From assembly GCF_038051995.1 (NCBI RefSeq), contig NZ_CP150290.1, forward strand, positions 917,501 through 981,500: a DNA stretch of 64,000 bases, read 5' to 3'. The position numbers were made by a program, and so were the translations under genes. Below the pieces are notes generated by a model. It was not told the origin of the DNA, ran no database searches, and was given only the letters and a program-made list of their open reading frames with translations. Of this stretch, positions 43,641-51,883 are shown piece after piece. Source of the stretch: Paenibacillus sp. FSL H8-0537. GTDB lineage: Bacteria; Bacillota; Bacilli; Paenibacillales; Paenibacillaceae. Position 1 is the first letter of the stretch, and the number at the start of each line of letters is the position of its first letter.

Positions 43641-44399
43641 TTAAACAGCAGCTCCCGCAGAAATGAGAGCAATTTGTTCATTTAACCGGCCGCTGCATAA
43701 ACCGCCATGATAGCAAATCACATGCTGGATGGGGTAATCTGCAAGTGCTTTGAGAGATTTCAGCGCCATTTCATAATCGAGCGTGGCAGCAGGAATAGGA
43801 GGTGCTAGCTTGCCATTTTCTGCGATAAGCGCATCTCCAGCTATTAAAGTTTGGCTCGTGTGATGGTACAAGCTGACATGTCCGGGTGTATGTCCCGGCG
43901 TATTAATAACGCTGATGCCGCCGCATCTATCAAGCTTATCGCCGCCCAGCAGCTGCGCTGTTACATTTGCGTGGGGCGGATGCTCCAGCATTTTTCGAAA
44001 AGCGGCGCGGAACGCAGCGGGCGTTTCCGGTGGAAACATTAGGTCTAGGCTTGCGAGCGCCTCATCGGTTATTTTAATCAGGTGTTTGCGTCCTTCAATG
44101 TAGGGCTTCTCGATGTCGCTGCTCCACACGCGTGGTGCTTGATTAGCTTGTTCGATAACGGCGGGCAGACTGCCAATATGATCGATATCTTGATGGGTAA
44201 GTACGATGTCGGTTATGTGTGCGAGAAGAACGCCTTCTTGTGCCGCGGCCTCCTGAAGCAAAGGAAGCTGACCGGGATGGGCGGTGTCTATAAGGATTTG
44301 GTGATCAAGATCCCAAATAAGGGTGGGGTGAATGGTTGTGGGTTTTCCCATAATGATGGCTGTAATCTCAAGCATGGCAATGCCTTTTGCAAGCAGCAT
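43641..44399 (-). CDS. MBL-fold metallohydrolase
   Basis: A 252-residue metallo-beta-lactamase-fold protein. The metal site is 'LTHQDIDHIG', where Asp replaces the middle His of HxHxDH as in a known YflN-like subgroup; 'NTPGHTPGHVSLYHH' and 'AGDALI' are further ligands, and 'CYHGG' is the last. The substrate is unknown. ATG 44399 follows GGAGGG. A consensus promoter lies upstream. Confidence 0.9.
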   Translation of the reverse strand: MLLAKGIAMLEITAIIMGKPTTIHPTLIWDLDHQILIDTAHPGQLPLLQEAAAQEGVLLAHITDIVLTHQDIDHIGSLPAVIEQANQAPRVWSSDIEKPYIEGRKHLIKITDEALASLDLMFPPETPAAFRAAFRKMLEHPPHANVTAQLLGGDKLDRCGGISVINTPGHTPGHVSLYHHTSQTLIAGDALIAENGKLAPPIPAATLDYEMALKSLKALADYPIQHVICYHGGLCSGRLNEQIALISAGAAV

Positions 44400-44493
44400 A
44401 CGATCCCTCCGATGAACATCAGCTCAAATTGTGCTTGGCCAAGCATGTCTATCATAAGGGATAAATAAATTAGTGTAAATAATAAAATATTAT

Positions 44494-44522
44494 ATTATAA
44501 CACAAATAATTATTTTTGTCAA
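44494..44522 (-). promoter_or_regulatory. Consensus sigma-A promoter of MBL gene
   Basis: On the minus strand TTGACA (44522-44517) and TATAAT (44499-44494) are both perfect and 17 bp apart. The spacer holds the near-palindrome ACAAAAATAATTATTTGT, a possible operator. Confidence 0.8.
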
Positions 44523-44572
44523 TATACAAATGAGGTGGCTGCTAAGCGGGGTGGAGGGGCGTGGATTATGAT

Positions 44573-44650
44573 ATGATAGTTGGAAAGGGCGGCTTTTCCA
44601 AGCGATCTATTGCAGGAAAAGCTAGCTTGGCACAACTATCTCTGATGTAA
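44573..44650 (+). CDS. Possible leader peptide of ABC-F gene
   Basis: A 25-codon frame from ATG 44573 to TAA 44650 ends 14 bp before the ABC-F start. GGAGGGG lies 13 bp upstream, a rather long spacing. The frame spans mutually exclusive stems: TTGGAAA/TTTCCAA, GCTTTTCC/GGAAAAGC and CCAAGC/GCTTGG (between 44580 and 44630). Ribosome-stalling leaders control many ABC-F resistance genes, so this may be one; no direct proof. Confidence 0.4.
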   Translation: MIVGKGGFSKRSIAGKASLAQLSLM

Positions 44651-44664
44651 AGTAGGTTATTGCG

Positions 44665-46656
44665 ATGCATTTATTATCAGTCGAACATATTACGAAAAGC
44701 TACGGGGAAAAAATGCTGTTCGAGGACGTTACCTTCGGTCTCGAGGATGGCGACAAAATTGGTATTATCGGCGTCAATGGGACGGGCAAATCGACGTTCC
44801 TGAAAGTGATTGCCGGGCTTGAGCCAGCGGATGCAGGCAGCATTTCCATTGGGAACCGTGTGAGTATTCGCATGCTGTCGCAGGACCCGGTGTTTACGCC
44901 GGGAGAAACGGCGCTTGAGCATGTGCTGGGTGGCGATTCGCCGCAGCAGCGTGCTGTGCGCGAGCATGTGGAGGCTCTTGAGGCACTTGAGCTTCATCCA
45001 AATGACGAGGCGCTCCAGCAAAGGTTGATCAAAGCGAACCAGCGGATGGATGAATCGGGCGCTTGGACGCTGGAGAGTGAAGCGAAGATTGCGCTCGCAA
45101 AGCTTGGCATTCTTCATTTTGACGAGAAGGTCGAGACGTTTTCCGGTGGGCAGCGCAAGCGGGTAGCGATGGCGGCGGCACTGCTCCAGCCTTCGGATAT
45201 TTTGATTTTGGACGAGCCGACGAACCATATTGACAATGATTCGGTCGCTTGGCTGGAAGGCATGCTGCAAAAGCGCAAAGGCGCGCTGCTTATGATTACC
45301 CATGACCGGTATTTCCTCGATCGGGTCAGCAATCGGGTCATTGAGCTGGACGGCGGACGTGCTTATTTCTATGAAGCGAACTATAGCCGTTTTCTAGAGC
45401 TTAAGCTGGAACGGGAAGAGCGTGAGGCTTCTACAGAGAACAAACGCAAAAACCTGCTGCGCAGCGAGCTGGCCTGGATCAGGCGCGGAGCCAAGGCGAG
45501 AACGACGAAGCAGAAGGCGAGAATTGATCGCTTCGAGGATTTGAAGGCGCAGGCGCCTAAGCAAAGCGCGGGGAAAATGGATGTATCGGTTGCTTCCACT
45601 CGCCTTGGACGTAAAATCGTCGAGCTGGAAAAGGTGACGAAGCGCTTTGGCGAGCGGACGCTCATTCGTGATTTCAGCTATATCGCCGTACCGGAGGATC
45701 GGGTGGGCATTATCGGACGCAATGGCAGCGGCAAGTCTACGCTGCTGAAGCTGATTGAGGGTAGACTGGTGCCAGATGAAGGTACAGTTGAGCTGGGCCT
45801 CACCGTTAATCTCGGCTGGTTCTCGCAGGAGCATGAAGAGATGGACGAGTCGCTGCGCGTCATTGAATTTATCCGCGAAGGTGCGGAGCAGGTGAAAACG
45901 GCGGATGGCTCGCTCATATCAGCAGGACAAATGCTGGAGCGGTTTTTGTTCCCTCCTGCGATGCAATGGAGCCCGATCGGCAAGCTGTCAGGCGGCGAGA
46001 AACGCCGTCTCCAATTGCTTCGCGTGCTGATGAAGGCGCCGAACGTGCTGCTGCTCGATGAGCCGACGAATGATTTGGACATCTCGACCTTGGCTGTATT
46101 GGAAGATTATTTGGATGATTTTCCGGGCGTCGTATTTGTTGTATCTCATGACCGCTACTTTCTTGACCGTACCGTCGATAAAATTTTGTCCTTTGAGGAT
46201 GGAGTCATTACGCAGCATACAGGCAACTATAGCGAATATCAGGAGTTTGTAGAAAAGCATGGCTCGGCGGCTGGTTCACCGTCAACGCCAGGAGGCGCTT
46301 CGGCGGGCGGAAATGCGAAGAATGCTGGGGCAGGCACGGCGGCAGCTGCTGGAAGCGGGAGTGCAGCGGGCGAATCGAATGCAAAAGCCGGAACGGGCGG
46401 CAGCAAAGAACGCGCGCTCAAAATGTCCTACAAGGATCAAAAGGATCTTGAGCAAATTGACGGCTGGATTGAGCAGGCTGAAAATGATATTGCGCACATT
46501 GTGCAGCGCATGGAGGAATCCGGCAGTGATTCGGTGCTGATTCAGCAGCTATCGGAGGAGCAGCAGCAGCTAGAAGAAAAGCTGGAGCAGCTTATGGAGC
46601 GCTGGACAGAGCTGAATGAGCTTGCTGAGCAAATTGCCGCTCAGAAGAAGGGTTAA
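44665..46656 (+). CDS. ABC-F family ATPase (Uup/YdiF-like)
   Basis: A 663-residue soluble protein with two ABC domains. Walker A motifs are 'GVNGTGKST' and 'GRNGSGKST'; signatures 'FSGGQRKRVA' and 'LSGGEKRRLQ'; Walker B 'ILDEPTNHID' and 'LLDEPTNDLD'. There are no membrane segments. An Ala/Gly/Ser-rich linker (about 535-590) leads to a C-terminal coiled coil as in Uup. ABC-F proteins act on the ribosome; the coiled-coil type has been linked to DNA too. The ribosome site is weak (AGTAGGT). Its stop overlaps the next frame, with the FAH gene start 33 bp on. Confidence 0.95.
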   Translation: MHLLSVEHITKSYGEKMLFEDVTFGLEDGDKIGIIGVNGTGKSTFLKVIAGLEPADAGSISIGNRVSIRMLSQDPVFTPGETALEHVLGGDSPQQRAVREHVEALEALELHPNDEALQQRLIKANQRMDESGAWTLESEAKIALAKLGILHFDEKVETFSGGQRKRVAMAAALLQPSDILILDEPTNHIDNDSVAWLEGMLQKRKGALLMITHDRYFLDRVSNRVIELDGGRAYFYEANYSRFLELKLEREEREASTENKRKNLLRSELAWIRRGAKARTTKQKARIDRFEDLKAQAPKQSAGKMDVSVASTRLGRKIVELEKVTKRFGERTLIRDFSYIAVPEDRVGIIGRNGSGKSTLLKLIEGRLVPDEGTVELGLTVNLGWFSQEHEEMDESLRVIEFIREGAEQVKTADGSLISAGQMLERFLFPPAMQWSPIGKLSGGEKRRLQLLRVLMKAPNVLLLDEPTNDLDISTLAVLEDYLDDFPGVVFVVSHDRYFLDRTVDKILSFEDGVITQHTGNYSEYQEFVEKHGSAAGSPSTPGGASAGGNAKNAGAGTAAAAGSGSAAGESNAKAGTGGSKERALKMSYKDQKDLEQIDGWIEQAENDIAHIVQRMEESGSDSVLIQQLSEEQQQLEEKLEQLMERWTELNELAEQIAAQKKG

Positions 46657-46688
46657 TGATAATGGGGTCTAGAAAACAGGAGAGGGAG

Positions 46689-47324
46689 ATGAAGATGTTT
46701 TCAGAAGTGCGCAACATTTATTGCATTGGACGGAATTATCGTTTGCATGCATTGGAGCTGGGCAATGAGGTGCCTGAATCGCCGATGGTATTTACGAAGC
46801 CAACTCATGCGCTTGTGCCGATGGATGGCAATGTTGTGGAGCTGCCGGGTAATCATGGCGAGGTTCATTTTGAGCTGGAGCTGGTGCTGAAGGTTGGCCG
46901 GGCGCTTGAGCCGGGAATGGACCCTGACGCATGTATCGATGGCCTGGCGCTGGGACTTGATATGACGCTTCGCGATGTGCAAAGCAAAATCAAAGCGAAA
47001 GGCCAGCCATGGCTTCCGGCCAAAGGCTTCAAAGGCTCCGCTCCCCTTGGCGCATGGCTGCCGTACCCTGGTTCAGAAGAGCTCAAGGCCCATGATTTTG
47101 CGCTGCTTCGCAATAATGAAGAAGTGCAGCATGGCAATTCTGCCGATATGCTGTTTGATATTGGAACGCTGCTTCGGCACATTAACGACAACTACGGACT
47201 TGGGCCGGGCGATCTCATTTTTACTGGAACGCCAGCAGGTGTTGCGGCTTTGCAGGATGGCGACAAGCTCTCGGCATTGTGGCAAGGCAAAGAAGCAGCT
47301 AGCTGTTCGATTAAGCTCGTATAA
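46689..47324 (+). CDS. Fumarylacetoacetate hydrolase family protein
   Basis: A 211-residue FAH-fold enzyme. 'YCIGRNYRLHALELGNEVP' and 'EVHFELELVLKVGRAL' hold the metal-binding glutamates; 'GLDMTLRDVQSKIKAKGQPW' and 'ILFTGTPAGV'-like 'LIFTGTPAGVAAL' complete the family. Members hydrolyse C-C bonds in diketo acids or decarboxylate oxaloacetate. ATG 46689 follows AGGAG by six bases; ATG 46695 is possible. Probably co-transcribed with the ABC-F gene. Confidence 0.92.
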   Translation: MKMFSEVRNIYCIGRNYRLHALELGNEVPESPMVFTKPTHALVPMDGNVVELPGNHGEVHFELELVLKVGRALEPGMDPDACIDGLALGLDMTLRDVQSKIKAKGQPWLPAKGFKGSAPLGAWLPYPGSEELKAHDFALLRNNEEVQHGNSADMLFDIGTLLRHINDNYGLGPGDLIFTGTPAGVAALQDGDKLSALWQGKEAASCSIKLV

Positions 47325-47340
47325 TCGGATTCAAACAACC

Positions 47341-47389
47341 AAAAAGCCCTCAAACCCGCGCAGTTCGCAGAGTTTGAAGGCTTTTTTTG
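47341..47389 (+). terminator. Terminator after FAH gene
   Basis: AAAAAGCCCTCAAAC pairs with GTTTGAAGGCTTTTTTT. Confidence 0.88.
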
Positions 47390-47474
47390 CGTCGCAGCCT
47401 TCCCTTTCGGGAGAGGCTGTGACAGCTGAATATGAGGTGCACCTATATGACCGTGTGGCATGATTTTTTGGAAA

Positions 47475-47909
47475 TTAAGCGTTAAAAGCTTTCAGCATCC
47501 ATACATGCTTCTCAAGCGAGGTGTGGATCGCAAGCAGCATATCGGCTGTCGTCTCATCATTCGCTTCTTGGGCAATCGACATGCCAGCTTTCAGTTCTTC
47601 GATGATGGTCGAGAAGTCGGTGATGAGAGACTCAACCATAGCAGTAGCTGTTTCTTTGCCTGTAGCATCTTTGATGGAAGCTGTCTCCATATATTCTTTC
47701 AACGTTGCGACAGGCTTGCCTTCCAGCGCGAGCAGGCGCTCAGCCAGCTCATCGACATTCAAAGCGGCCTCTTCATAAAATTCTTGAAACTTCACGTGCA
47801 GGGTGAAAAATTGCGAGCCCTTCACGTACCAGTGGAAGTTATGCAATTTAATATAGAGGACACTCCAGTTAGCGATTTGTTTATTTAATACCTCATGTGT
47901 TTTTTTCAT
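47475..47909 (-). CDS. dps: Dps-family DNA-protecting ferritin
   Basis: A 144-residue protein. '[20 protein letters not shown]' and '[19 protein letters not shown]' are the two Dps signatures with the ferroxidase His, Asp/Glu residues. Dps forms 12-mers that store iron and remove peroxide. AAAGGATG precedes the ATG. PerR-like boxes lie about 100 bp upstream, as in the Bacillus mrgA gene. Confidence 0.95.
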   Translation of the reverse strand: MKKTHEVLNKQIANWSVLYIKLHNFHWYVKGSQFFTLHVKFQEFYEEAALNVDELAERLLALEGKPVATLKEYMETASIKDATGKETATAMVESLITDFSTIIEELKAGMSIAQEANDETTADMLLAIHTSLEKHVWMLKAFNA

Positions 47910-47998
47910 TATCGTTCATCCTTTCGTTTCCTGATTTTATGTTTCTTAAAGGGGAGTTTGCTAGATGTAAACTCAAAGGCTAAAAAGCTAATTGTTTA

Positions 47999-48034
47999 AT
48001 TTGTAATAATTACTTATTTATAATTATTACAAAT
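47999..48034 (-). promoter_or_regulatory. PerR/Fur-type double box upstream of dps
   Basis: ATTTGTAATAATTA (47999-48012) and TAATTATTACAAAT (48021-48034) form a perfect 14-bp inverted repeat. TTATAATTATTACAA (48018-48032) differs from the PerR box TTATAATNATTATAA at one place, and the left arm holds a weaker second box. Confidence 0.7.
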
Positions 48035-48144
48035 AATAGACGTTTTGTCAAGCTGGCCCCGCTGCATTCATCCGATAACATACTATAAACGTCCGAGCTT
48101 TATTTTAAACAAGCTGTTAAACAGACAGTGCTATTTTATGCGTT

Positions 48145-48756
48145 TCATTGTCTTTTTAACCACAGGCGGTAACCGCCATAAGATATGGCGAAAAAGGCGG
48201 CGTATACGCTGGCGAATAACGCGAAGCTCGCCCAGTCTTTAAACATATTTTGTCCCATATAAGCGAATAGCAGCATAAACGGGATTTTGCCAAGAGCCGA
48301 TGCGATGGCATACGGAATTAGCCGTACAGAAGTGACCGCAGGATAAATATTGACGACCATATGGGGAATGATCGGAATTAAACGCGCTGTCAAAATCGTT
48401 AGAAACGGCCGTTTTTCCATCGTTGCCTGAAGCTTATCCAGTTGGTTGAACTTACGGAGGAAGGCTTTTCCTTGCTCTAGGAAGAGATAGCGCGCCAGCA
48501 GAAATACGATGATGGCAGCAAGTGAAGCGGCCAGCCAGCTAATTAATGCCCCAAGCAGCGGACCGTACATATAACCGAGCAGGGCAATCATGATCTTGAA
48601 TGGAACGACGGGGACGAGCACGAGGAACAGAGCGACGAGAAAGACGATAAATACAGATGGCGTGTCATTTTGCAGCCATTCGAGCAGATTGTTTTTGTAT
48701 ATAAAAACGGTGACGAGCAATAAAGCATAAATGATGGCGGAAACCCATTTCAGCAT
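48145..48756 (-). CDS. TVP38/TMEM64 (VTT-domain) membrane protein
   Basis: A 203-residue protein with about six hydrophobic segments. 'VVPFKIMIALLGYMYGPLLG' and 'FLTILTARLIPIIPHMVVNI' are the two re-entrant motifs of the VTT/DedA superfamily (xPxxxxxxxxGxxxGxxxG and RxxPxxP). The role in lipid handling is inferred from the superfamily. ATG 48756 follows AAGGAG; an ATG at 48774 includes the ribosome site. Confidence 0.9.
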   Translation of the reverse strand: MLKWVSAIIYALLLVTVFIYKNNLLEWLQNDTPSVFIVFLVALFLVLVPVVPFKIMIALLGYMYGPLLGALISWLAASLAAIIVFLLARYLFLEQGKAFLRKFNQLDKLQATMEKRPFLTILTARLIPIIPHMVVNIYPAVTSVRLIPYAIASALGKIPFMLLFAYMGQNMFKDWASFALFASVYAAFFAISYGGYRLWLKRQ

Positions 48757-48936
48757 AAATATCTCCTTTAGCATGTCCTTGACGGTACTTCTTTAATCTT
48801 AGCTGTTGCATGCTGGTGGGTGCAACCAAGGATAGTGTGCAAACGCCAGTACTACGTAAACTTGGTACTAGCTGGATGCTGCCTTTACGCTAGAATAGGA
48901 AAAAAAGCCTATGGGGCGAAAAAGGGGAGGCAGTCG

Positions 48937-50133
48937 TTGAAAGAGAGAGAGTGGAGTACCATTATTTTAGCTGCGATACTTATTAGCTTTCCGATTATGT
49001 TCTTTACTTGGATCATTTATGCTATTGTGATGCTGTCAACAGGCTCGAAATTATATGGAGCATTAGTCATTGCGGCTTCTGCGCTTATAAATATCTTTTA
49101 TTTGCTAGCTTATATTGATGTCTTAAAAGAAAAGGTTTTCTGGTCATTGTGCGGTTCAGCAATCTTAGTCATTGCAATATCCTTTGTGCTCGGATGGAGA
49201 TATGAACAATACGTAGAGAAGCTGAAAATCGTCGATGATCAAGCGATAAATATGAGTAATTATGAACCTTTCCGAGAGGGGACGAAGGCGGTTTCCCTAC
49301 CAGAGCCGGCACCGCTCAAGATCCGCAGTAAGCTTCCACAACTGGATGGCTCAACCGCCCTATATCCGATGTATGCGGCATTCGTTCAGGCGGTATATAA
49401 GCAAAAGGAATATCCCTACTATGGGCAGGACAGCGAGGTTCAGGTGAACGGTACAGAGGATGCCTATAATCGCTTAATTAAAGGCGAGGCTGATATTATT
49501 TTTGCACCTGCACCGTCCAAGGATCAGGAAGCACAGGCAAAAGCCGCAGGTGTGGAGCTTACGCTGACGCCGATTGGCTATGAGGCTTTTATCTTTTTCG
49601 TGAACAGCCGCAATGAGGTGCAGAACCTGACGCTGGAGCAGATTCAGGGCATTTATGCAGGAGAGCTCACGAACTGGAAGCAGTTTGGGGGAGCGAATGA
49701 GAAAATTCGGCCGTTCCAGCGCCGAGAGAACAGCGGCAGCCAGACGATGCTGCAAAAAATGATGAAGGATAAGCAGCTGATGGAGCCTGCGAAAGAAGAT
49801 GTTAATTCCGGGATGGGCGATATCATTAAACAAACCGCAAACTACCGTAATTATAAAAATGCAATCGGCTTTTCGTTCCTTTTCTACGCCACCGAAATGG
49901 TGCACGAGCAGCAAATCCATCTGCTGAAAATAAACGGCGTGGAGGCGAACCGCGAGAACATTAGCAACGGTACATATCCGCTAACAGCACCGTTCTATGC
50001 CATTACCGCAGGCAGCGACAATCCCAAAGTGCAGCCGTTTGTTGACTGGATTTTATCGCCGCAGGGTCAATATTTGATTGAGAAAACAGGGTATACACCG
50101 CTTAAGTCGGAGTTAAACTCTGCACGAAGATAG
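48937..50133 (+). CDS. Membrane protein with C-terminal PstS-like binding domain
   Basis: A protein of about 398 residues from TTG 48937, which has GGGGAGG six bases upstream. Three hydrophobic helices (about 8-30, 38-62, 66-88) precede a phosphate-type substrate-binding domain ('LDGSTALYPMYAAFVQAVY', 'IKGEADIIFAPAPS', 'RRENSGSQTM', 'FVDWILSPQGQYLIEKTGY'). Normal PstS proteins are lipoproteins; here the binding domain is tied to the membrane by helices, and no pstCAB genes follow. It may be a sensor rather than a transporter part. Confidence 0.82.
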   Translation: MKEREWSTIILAAILISFPIMFFTWIIYAIVMLSTGSKLYGALVIAASALINIFYLLAYIDVLKEKVFWSLCGSAILVIAISFVLGWRYEQYVEKLKIVDDQAINMSNYEPFREGTKAVSLPEPAPLKIRSKLPQLDGSTALYPMYAAFVQAVYKQKEYPYYGQDSEVQVNGTEDAYNRLIKGEADIIFAPAPSKDQEAQAKAAGVELTLTPIGYEAFIFFVNSRNEVQNLTLEQIQGIYAGELTNWKQFGGANEKIRPFQRRENSGSQTMLQKMMKDKQLMEPAKEDVNSGMGDIIKQTANYRNYKNAIGFSFLFYATEMVHEQQIHLLKINGVEANRENISNGTYPLTAPFYAITAGSDNPKVQPFVDWILSPQGQYLIEKTGYTPLKSELNSARR

Positions 50134-50138
50134 ACTTT

Positions 50139-50320
50139 GGCGGACACAGCAGCGGCTATTTCAACCGAATCACGGGTTTTAGGACTGGCTGCGGACTCAG
50201 GAGCCGCTAATGCGCTGTCCATCCCCATTTGACGGGTTTTTTTAGGGCGATAACGGATCTCCTGTCCGCTTACGGCCTAAAATCGGATCAAAATCCAAAA
50301 TAGCGGCACCTCAGTCCTTG
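50139..50320 (-). repeat. Hairpin-array repeat, copy B (inverted)
   Basis: The complement of this segment follows copy A (12954-13135) from GGACTGAGGTGCCGCTAT to GCCGCTGCTGTGTCCGCC, with the best agreement in AAGCGGACAGGARATCCGYT and TAGCGGCTYCTGAGTCCGC. It begins 5 bp after the stop of the PstS-like gene and may serve as its 3' structure. The rest of the gap to 50432 shows nothing else. Confidence 0.75.
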
Positions 50321-50432
50321 AAAAATAAAAGTGTGCGCCCCAAGCCCAGCTATCAGCACTTCATTCAAAATGAAACCTGCTTAATCTTCAATGAAATTAA
50401 CCTTCTAGCCATTCCGCTTTATTATCCTTCCT

Positions 50433-51464
50433 TCAGCCCTTCTTAACAGGAACATGCATCGAGGATTCGCGGACGATCAACCGATGCGGAATAATGGTGC
50501 TCGATTGGTGAATCGGCTCGTCTTGGATGAGACGGACAAGCTTCTGCGAGGCGGTGTAGCCAAGCTGATAAGTACCGATATCGGTGGAGCTGATCGGAGG
50601 CGTGGCAAGCTCTGAGAGAGCGATATTGTTAAAGCTTACAATGCAAATATCGTCTGGAACGGAATAGCCCAGCTCGGTAAGTCCGCGCAGTACGCCGAAG
50701 GCGACCACATCATCAATGACGATGAGCGCGGTAGGACGGTCTGGCATTTCCATGAGAAAAGACATTGCCCGAAACCCGCTTTCCTGCAAAAATTCGCCCT
50801 CAACAACCCATTCCATATTCAGCTTCAGCCCAGCGTTAGCTAAGGCTTGGCGATACCCCTCCATTCGGTCGAAGGAAACGGTCAAATTGCGCGGTCCGCT
50901 AACAAAGCCAATTCGCTCATGGCCTTGCAAAATCAAATGCTGGGCCGCATCATAAGCCGCCTGCACATTATTGTTGTTGACCGTTAAAATATGCGGATTC
51001 GAATCGTCTGTACGTCCAATCAGCACGCTCGGAAATTGCTGCTCATTCAAATAATGAATGAGCGGATCTTTGACGCGTGCGGATAGAAGAATGACGCCAT
51101 CAACCCGGCGCCCAAGGACGAGCCTTGATATCGTTTCGATTTCATCATGCTCGCCAGTAGCGGTTGTCAGCAGCATGTCATAACCGGCTCTAGTGGAATG
51201 AGTCAGTATGCCCCGCAGCAGCTCCCCGAAGAAAAAGTCCTGGAACAGCTCCTCCGCAGGCCTTGGCAGCATAATAGCCAGTGTATTCGTTGTTTTGGAG
51301 ACAAGGCTTTTAGCCATCGCATTGGGATGGTAGCCCATTTCCGTCATAATTCGTTTTACTTTATCTGCTGTTTCTTTACTAATGCGGGGGTGCTTAGAGA
51401 CGACCCTTGATACGGTCGAAGGAGACACCCCTGCCGCTTTTGCAATATCTTTTATCGTTACCAT
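50433..51464 (-). CDS. LacI family regulator of the maltodextrin locus
   Basis: A 343-residue LacI-type repressor. HTH and hinge: 'TIKDIAKAAGVSPSTVSRVV' and 'MGYHPNAMAKSLVSK'; the rest is a periplasmic-binding-protein-like sugar domain. It is divergent from the maltodextrin-binding protein gene, and several LacI operators lie in the shared region, so it should repress that operon in the absence of maltodextrin and probably itself. MalR-like by context. Confidence 0.93.
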   Translation of the reverse strand: MVTIKDIAKAAGVSPSTVSRVVSKHPRISKETADKVKRIMTEMGYHPNAMAKSLVSKTTNTLAIMLPRPAEELFQDFFFGELLRGILTHSTRAGYDMLLTTATGEHDEIETISRLVLGRRVDGVILLSARVKDPLIHYLNEQQFPSVLIGRTDDSNPHILTVNNNNVQAAYDAAQHLILQGHERIGFVSGPRNLTVSFDRMEGYRQALANAGLKLNMEWVVEGEFLQESGFRAMSFLMEMPDRPTALIVIDDVVAFGVLRGLTELGYSVPDDICIVSFNNIALSELATPPISSTDIGTYQLGYTASQKLVRLIQDEPIHQSSTIIPHRLIVRESSMHVPVKKG

Positions 51465-51492
51465 AGTCTAATCGGGCTCCTGTCACTTTAAC

Positions 51493-51806
51493 TGTGCAAT
51501 CGTTTGAACATTACAGTTACATGTTAATGCAAGCGCTGCCGAAAAGTAAATACGTTTGAGATTCAAAAATGGAAAAATGGTGAAATCATAAGGAAATGGA
51601 AGGGAAATGCAGTGATCAAGCGAAAGAAATGGATAATTTCAGCATTTTGAGCTGTGCAAACGTTTTAACAAACCTTTGTCCATGTTGTATGATAAATCCA
51701 TTAATCAAACGCTTACATCGCAATTAACGAATAGATTCAAGCTGATTATATCGATTGAAAGCGGCTTGAATGATTTTCGCACGATCATTTGTACAAACGT
51801 TTGCAC
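51493..51806. promoter_or_regulatory. LacI operators and mdxE promoter
   Basis: TGCAATCGTTTGAA (51495-51508), TGCAAACGTTTTAA (51655-51668), TCAAACGCTTACA (51705-51717) and GTACAAACGTTTGCAC (51790-51806) are near-palindromic LacI-type sites around a central CG. TTAACA (51665-51670) and TATGAT (51688-51693), 17 bp apart, make a promoter for the transport operon overlapped by the second site. The last site lies in the leader as a roadblock. Spaced sites allow looping. Some may also bind CcpA. Confidence 0.8.
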
Positions 51807-51883
51807 AAACAGAGGGAAGCGTTTGGAGCATCTGTATCGGTAGGCGTGCAGCAATGGCATCACATTATGGAGGGGGATTTTTA

